A stretch of DNA of 64,000 nt from Ottelia alismoides (Eukaryota > Streptophyta > Magnoliopsida > Alismatales > Hydrocharitaceae): the NCBI GenBank assembly GCA_037367405.1, contig JAZKJV010010526.1:832501-896500 (forward strand), given 5' to 3'. A program made the position numbers and the translations under genes. The first letter of the stretch is position 1. Every line of letters starts with the position of its first letter. The notes below the pieces were generated by a model, which did no database searches, was not told the origin of the DNA, and saw only the letters and a list, made by a program, of their open reading frames with translations. Of the stretch, positions 59,301-64,000 are shown piece after piece.

Positions 59301-59896
59301 AAAATCCAAAAATTGTGACGTCAGTTCTTGTTTGTACATATTTTCATATACATTATAATAAAATTGGTTTTCATGAGTTTCGATATATTTGATATTTTTA
59401 ATTTGCTAAGATTTCCTTGTTGTGCACTGTTTAATTCTTTTCTTAGCTTTTGATTTTAATAAAATCACATAAAACAAACAAAAATTCTCTAAAAAATATA
59501 AAATATTTAAAAATTGTAAAAACATAAATTTATTTTTGTTTAAAATTTTTGAGTATTTTTTCTATATTTGAAAAATTCAAAAAGAGTCTGTGTTTACCTT
59601 TTTATTCATTGTTTCTATTTACCTTATTTTTAAAATTGAAAAATTCACAAAATTAAAAATCACTAAAAGGAAAATAAAAATCCTTTGAATTTTCGTTATT
59701 TGACTGCCTAGATTTAATTGTGCTCCTTGTGATTGATCCTGATCGCTATACCAAGTTAATAAAAACAACTAGATGACTTGATTGACTTGCTTAATTTGTT
59801 GTGTGGTTAAATATTTTTCTTGATTTTATCTCGGTTAGCTAGGGTGACAACGACGACTTAATTAATTAACTTAACCCTAGTTGGTTGGGTCGATCA
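56315..59896 (+). repeat. Gyp-3 5' LTR (3.6 kb)
   Basis: Starts TGTAATGAATCC, ends CA at 59895-59896 before a primer site. U3 block 56579-56600; AT-rich U3; GC-rich from 57300; TATA-like CTATATAG at 57531; transcribed part to about 58600, including ACCATGGGTATATTGCACTT (58586-58605); AT-rich U5. It is the best template for the Gyp-Z LTR. The insertion point is one base after the hairpin array of Gyp-X. Small frames (57501-57953) are not conserved. Confidence 0.83.
57531..57538 (+). promoter_or_regulatory. TATA-like box of the Gyp-3 LTR
   Basis: CTATATAG after a GC-rich stretch (CCTAGGACGC) and before a pyrimidine-rich stretch, the same arrangement as in the Gyp-1 LTR at 12420. Confidence 0.55.
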
Positions 59897-59901
59897 TAGA
59901 A

Positions 59902-59919
59902 TGGTGCCGTAGCTGGTGT
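59902..59919 (+). other. Primer binding site of Gyp-3 (tRNA-Asp type, decayed)
   Basis: TGGTGCCGTAGCTGGTGT keeps 13 of 18 bases of TGGCGCCGTTGCCGGGGA and sits five bases after the LTR CA. Homology of the whole flank to Gyp-1 supports it. Confidence 0.7.
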
Positions 59920-60750
59920 GTACGGCTAGGTACTTTGGATTTCTATTTGTTTCTTATGCTCTTGTTTGTTTCTCTCTTTCTTTTCCTCTTTATTTGCTTT
60001 TATCTTCTTATTTTTTCATAAAATCTATTACAACACATTCTCTTATCTCTTTTTGTTACGAGGGCCCTCAGAGTAGGGGAGGCGATCTTAGTAGAGTCGA
60101 CACACCTGATCGGGCGGACGTCGGGCGTTCTACACCGACCGAAAGGACAGAGAAACTTTGGAGGAGCAATAGACTATTTTAGATTATATTTTACTTCCCT
60201 GTATTTTATCTCATTTGTATAAAATTGTAATAATTTTCGGAGGCATTGGAATCTATTATTCGCGGTCCGTTTCACTGAGTGCCTATGCACTTAGGGGACA
60301 TCATCAGATTTTCATTGTTGTTTTCGTCGCCTTTATTTTATTCTGTTTCTCATGGATTTGAGTTTTTGACATTATTTTATTTTGTTTTCTATGTGTGAAC
60401 CCTAGACTTAGGATTTTATTTGGTTGAGTCAGGTAGTGATTAGGTTCAAATCCATAATAGAATATATATTCCTATAGACTTGATTGGATTTAGTCAAATA
60501 AACAAATTGCTAACTATTTGGATTTGAGAACGCACGTCGAGAGAGGTCACATACAACGTTGGGAGGACCCGTTGGGGCAGGCACCGAGCGACATCGAAGA
60601 TCAGACCTTGGTCTCATTTCTGGATGGTTAGCACCTTGTTCTTCCTGTAATAGAAGTTATTGTTTTGGGTGGTTTTTGCGTGCATCATATAGGTATTGGA
60701 CATGCGAGCATACGATGAGCCATTATGCAATAAATGTTATTGCAAAACTC
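59920..60750 (+). other. Gyp-3 leader fragment
   Basis: T-rich start, then ACGAGGGCCCTCAG and GGAGGCGATCTTAGTAGAG (60058-60100), shared with Gyp-2. The stem-loop is at 60275. AGGTCACATACAACG near 60544 matches AGGTCATATACAGTG of Gyp-1 (15269). Gag is not reached; similarity is lost near 60750. Confidence 0.65.
60275..60294 (+). ncRNA. Conserved leader stem-loop, Gyp-3 copy
   Basis: CTGAGTG-CCTATG-CACTTAG: seven pairs including one G-U. GTCC before and GGAC after can extend the helix. Pair 2 is T-A here and C-G in the other two copies, with pairing kept. Confidence 0.65.
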
Positions 60751-61154
60751 ATTCCATGATCTAAAATGAAGAATAACTAATTTGCATAATAGGTCCCTTA
60801 GTACAATTAGGGTGATGTACCATGACCATCTTATGGTCACACATCTATTGATTCAATTGTTAAATCATAGAGACTGGTGCTTGGATGAATATATGAAGAG
60901 TTAAATTGAGGAGTCACAAAGCACCGTCAAATGATTATTGAGAGATGATCTCCATCCTGAGTAGAAGATGGAAATCCGTTTTCTAAAGGTTGATATCTAA
61001 CCACCCTCTTAATGTAGGTCCTCTGCATAGGAATAGAGATTCAGAGGTGTTAGATAAGTTAGGTCAAAGAGTTGACTTAACGAGATCGAGATAACCAATG
61101 ACATTTGTCACAGGAAGTCACGATATAGGCATAGATCCTCTGACCGGAGACATA
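60751..61154. other. Unassigned stretch between Gyp-3 leader and Copia-B LTR
   Basis: I see no coding sequence. The style resembles the non-coding parts of Copia-A (for example TCAAAGAGTTGACTT at 61063 and near 3293), but no collinear match was found. It may be more Copia sequence or lost Gyp-3 leader. Confidence 0.3.
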
Positions 61155-63340
61155 TGTTCTACTATATGTCTGAGTATGCACATTTGGCATACCAATATGT
61201 TCGTGGCCAAATCAAGGTCTATACACTTGCGCACTGGTGTACATACAAGGGCATATGAGTAATATGATTGCTCAAAGGGATCATATGGGTCCACTACTGA
61301 ACCGGAAGACATGATCTCACTCACGAGATATTGGGAAGGATCAAATTTTGTGCATAATCATCTTGCTTTGGAAGCTTGACTGAATTTATAGGATTGATAT
61401 ATAGTTTTGGAAAGTCTATGATCAATACATAGGTATGATATATGCTTTCGGAAATTATACGATTGATATTGACTCCCTATGATCGAATGAGAAACTTAAT
61501 GATAAAATCTTGAAGGAGACCATCTAAATAGATCTACAACTTCGGATTTACTCTGGGTCTTCAAGTATACATGATGTACATGTATTAAGAATACATTAGG
61601 ATGATGTGATCATAAATGATTGTATAACCATGACTCTTTCATTACGAGGGAGTGATGAAACAGGTATGGATTTTAGTGACTCCTCTCGTAGAGAAGTAAT
61701 CTGATCTTAGTCCAAATGTTGGACCTTGATGTAATTGTGATTCAGATACAATGAGAAGATTAGATTTACAACTTTGATATAATCAAACATCTATGGGAGT
61801 TCCTAGGTGTTTGGATTTGAGATGTGATCTCAATATCCAAGTCACTATACGTGGAATGTACAATCTCCCCATCCTTATCTCTAAGTATCCGATGAGAAAG
61901 CACATTGTTCTTTAAAGAGTTCAAGAATAATTTCATTGTTGATAATGTATGCGAGCAATAAGAAATGGACAATGAAATGTGATTTAATTATCATGAATAA
62001 TATGAATTTCATTCATATTATTTGGCCATATAAGGAGTGTTATCTATGATGATTAAATTTGATTTAGTTATCAAAGATATGAATAATGTGAATGTGATTC
62101 ATATTAATGGGTGCAGGAGATTTGAGATCTTAGATAATTAAATATCATTTAATTATCAAGGATATGATTAATGTGCATATCACTATCCACAATAATCATG
62201 GATATTATAAATATGATTTATAGTATGATGGAGAGTTTTAATCGTAAATAGAATTTACGAATTATAAGATGTTATGAATGGAATTCACAATAAATAATTA
62301 TTTGTAAATCTAATTTAAATATTATGTTCGATATGTGAATATGATTCATATTTGTTAATGTCATGATTGAAGTTTTCATAAATTTAATTTGGAATTATTT
62401 TTATAAAGATAAATGCAATAATTGTTATTACTTATTAATTAATTTATCTATATATATAGATAAAGGAAGACGTAATCCCTTTATGTTGACCGTCCACCTT
62501 GACTTGTTCAAGAGGGGGACAACCACCCTATTTATAGTAAAGAGGCTCGATCTTCACATTATCTATGTATATTGATTAATTAAAAATGAATTAATTATTA
62601 CCTTGAAAATGATATAGTTAATTTATTTTAAACTAATTTTTATTGTTTTTATAGAAACAAATCTAAGCCATTGATTAATAAACCTTTAATCTACACTGTA
62701 GATTAGGAGAGCACAGGGATTGAGATCCATGTACATTTAACTAGTATAATAGGAATGATAGCCCTTGCCTTTAAAGAACACACATAATTCTAAGAGGAAT
62801 TAAACTCTCTCCATGATCTCTCTCTCATTCTTTACACAACAACTATCTCTCTCTCTCTCATTGTGGTCGTCCACCATGGAGCTCTAGAGAGAGTCGCCAT
62901 CGTGGAAGCATCGTTGTTATGCTGTCGGATTGTTTGCTCCTGAATCTCCATCTCCTTCGGTGCACCTCGCTCGTGAATAAGACATTGGATCTTGTGTGAA
63001 GAGATCAGGATATTCGATGCATGGATCATCAACATGGTTTGCAAGAAGCACATGTTTCATCAACGCCCACGCAAGCGTCTCCTCTCTCGTATCGGACATG
63101 AGACAGAATGTCTCTTCGTTTAGAGTCTCGATTGCAACCACACTTCAAAAGGTAAACCTAATTATTTCTTGTGGTTATACGAAATAATCCAAGGAGTGTT
63201 CTTTGATCATGTGGTTTCATCGTTTGAAAAATTTTAAATTTCGCTGCCTCGAGCGACTAATGCAACTAGTCGCTCCTGATAGCATATGATGCAATCCTCA
63301 TACTTCTGTGATTCACTTAAGGATTTTTTAATATCATTTA
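61155..63340 (+). repeat. Copia-B 5' LTR (about 2.2 kb)
   Basis: Proposed start TGTTCTAC; the end is at 63340 (TTA, where Copia-A has CA), two bases before the primer site. Tandem pair 61396-61470, U3 hairpins (61996-62022 and others), TATA-like stretch near 62742, CT repeat 62817-62860. The left end is inferred by similarity to 5931. Confidence 0.7.
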
Positions 63341-63342
63341 AG

Positions 63343-63355
63343 TGGTATCAAAGCC
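63343..63355 (+). other. Primer binding site of Copia-B (tRNA-iMet type)
   Basis: TGGTATCAAAGCC differs by one base from TGGTATCAGAGC over the first 12 bases. It is followed by the same internal start as Copia-A (ACGATCCATAAACCTAAG). Confidence 0.85.
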
Positions 63356-64000
63356 ATAGGTCAGAGGTTTTGGATACGATCCATAAACCTAAGACGACAT
63401 GGGCACTTTAGGGTTAGTGAAATTTTATTGCATTTTGTTCACGCAACCTATTTTATGTGATTTTTTCGTCCTATTTAAAAACACGAAATTATCACTTTTA
63501 TACTGTTCCCCACTAAATCAGGAAATTGTGCGATTTGACTTTGCGTTATTTGGGATTTGATTGCTCAAGTTATGATCATTTTAATGAACACGTAACCATT
63601 GTTTCAGGGATGGCAAATCTTATGTAATTAATTAGTTGATTATGGTTTTGAAACACCTATAAATGCATGAAAATCACTTGGGTTCTGTTGTAAATCAAAT
63701 TAACAAACTATAGAAAGTTATTTTTCTTGATTTGGATTTATATTGATTGATAAATGCTAATTTTAGTAAGTGAGGGTCACTGCTGAAAATTACTTTCCTA
63801 ATCAAGAGCCTTGTTATTGTCATTTAATCAATTGGTAGAAATTAATGGTTAACTTCCTAAAATAATTATTGATAAATATTTTGTGAAATATTTAAAGATG
63901 ATTATATCCTTAAATGGCTTTACCGTAATAAAAAGTGATTAGATATGATCGAGAACACAATTGCTTATATGAACCTTCCAACAAATAATGATGCTTGAAT
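63356..64000 (+). other. Copia-B internal 5' region, partial
   Basis: Collinear with 949-1640 of Copia-A, for example GCTCAAGTTATGATC (63562 and 1163), GTTCTGTTGTAAATCAAATTA (63682 and 1283) and ACTTTCCTAATCAAGA (63792). No open frame is long enough to call gag. Confidence 0.7.

Larger units (their letters stand above)
61155..64000 (+). mobile_element. Copia-B: 5' LTR and internal start of a Copia-A-family element
   Basis: 61155-62400 matches 5931-7143, 62480-63340 matches the right part of the Copia-A LTRs, and 63356-64000 matches 949-1640. Order and strand are those of a 5' LTR followed by an internal region, which continues past the window. It interrupts Gyp-3. Confidence 0.8.

Noticed and set aside
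62443..62464. 22-bp perfect palindrome
   Set aside because: It is a TATATA-rich low-complexity sequence; such palindromes are expected by chance.
1..64000. tRNA, rRNA, CRISPR array or bacterial-type operon
   Set aside because: No cloverleaf with A and B boxes, no rRNA core motifs, no regularly spaced exact repeats and no runs of intact genes were seen.

Overview
This window looks like plant nuclear heterochromatin made almost wholly of decayed, nested retrotransposons. I find no credible host gene, tRNA, rRNA or CRISPR array. The evidence for a plant is Athila-like Ty3/Gypsy elements with tRNA-Asp-type primer sites, Ty1/Copia elements with tRNA-iMet-type primer sites, the 3' tail of an RTE-type LINE, and stop codons biased to TAG, as expected from deamination of CHG-methylated cytosines. 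I cannot name the species. Element names below (Copia-A, Gyp-1 and so on) are mine.

Layout. 1-8065: Copia-A (+), its 5' LTR cut by the window start, with a decayed polyprotein in Copia order (integrase, then reverse transcriptase, then RNase H). 8070-8473: 5'-truncated RTE LINE tail. 8474-9812: integrase end of Gyp-V (+). 9813-42359: Gyp-Z, a minus-strand Athila-like element. Its 3' LTR lies in two halves (9813-11349 and 26176-28274), its 3' UTR is at 28275-30662 and its pol at 39463-42359. The LTR gap holds Gyp-1 (+, 11350-20442), a minus LTR called LTR-W (20443-22320 and 24840-26175), and Gyp-5 (+, 22321-24839). The 3'UTR/pol junction holds Gyp-2 (+, about 30663-39462), which encodes gag-protease but no pol. 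42360-46723: 5' LTR, primer site and leader of Gyp-4 (+). 46724-56314: 3' LTR (two halves) and 3' UTR of Gyp-X (-), with a complete minus LTR (F2, 48249-52064) between the halves. 56315 to about 60750: 5' LTR, primer site and leader of Gyp-3 (+). 61155-64000: 5' LTR and internal start of Copia-B (+), same family as Copia-A.

The Gypsy LTRs form one family of about 3.4-3.8 kb. They start TGATGAATC, carry a conserved GAATAAAGTAGGGGGAGATA-like block about 200-260 bp inside, an AT-rich U3, a GC-rich transcribed part and a long AT-rich U5. Primer sites a few bases after CA fix the orientation of the plus-strand copies.

The most unusual signals are not genes: (1) arrays of near-perfect 11-13 bp hairpins in the 3' UTR of three Gypsy copies, one with a compensatory T-A to G-C change; (2) a 20-nt stem-loop with compensatory changes in the untranslated leader of three copies; (3) long G-box-centred palindromes in U3; (4) a train of short hairpins with 3-7 nt loops in the Copia U3; (5) a gag frame broken by eleven TAG and no TAA codons. 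Boundaries were read by eye from repeat comparison and may be off by several to tens of bases.
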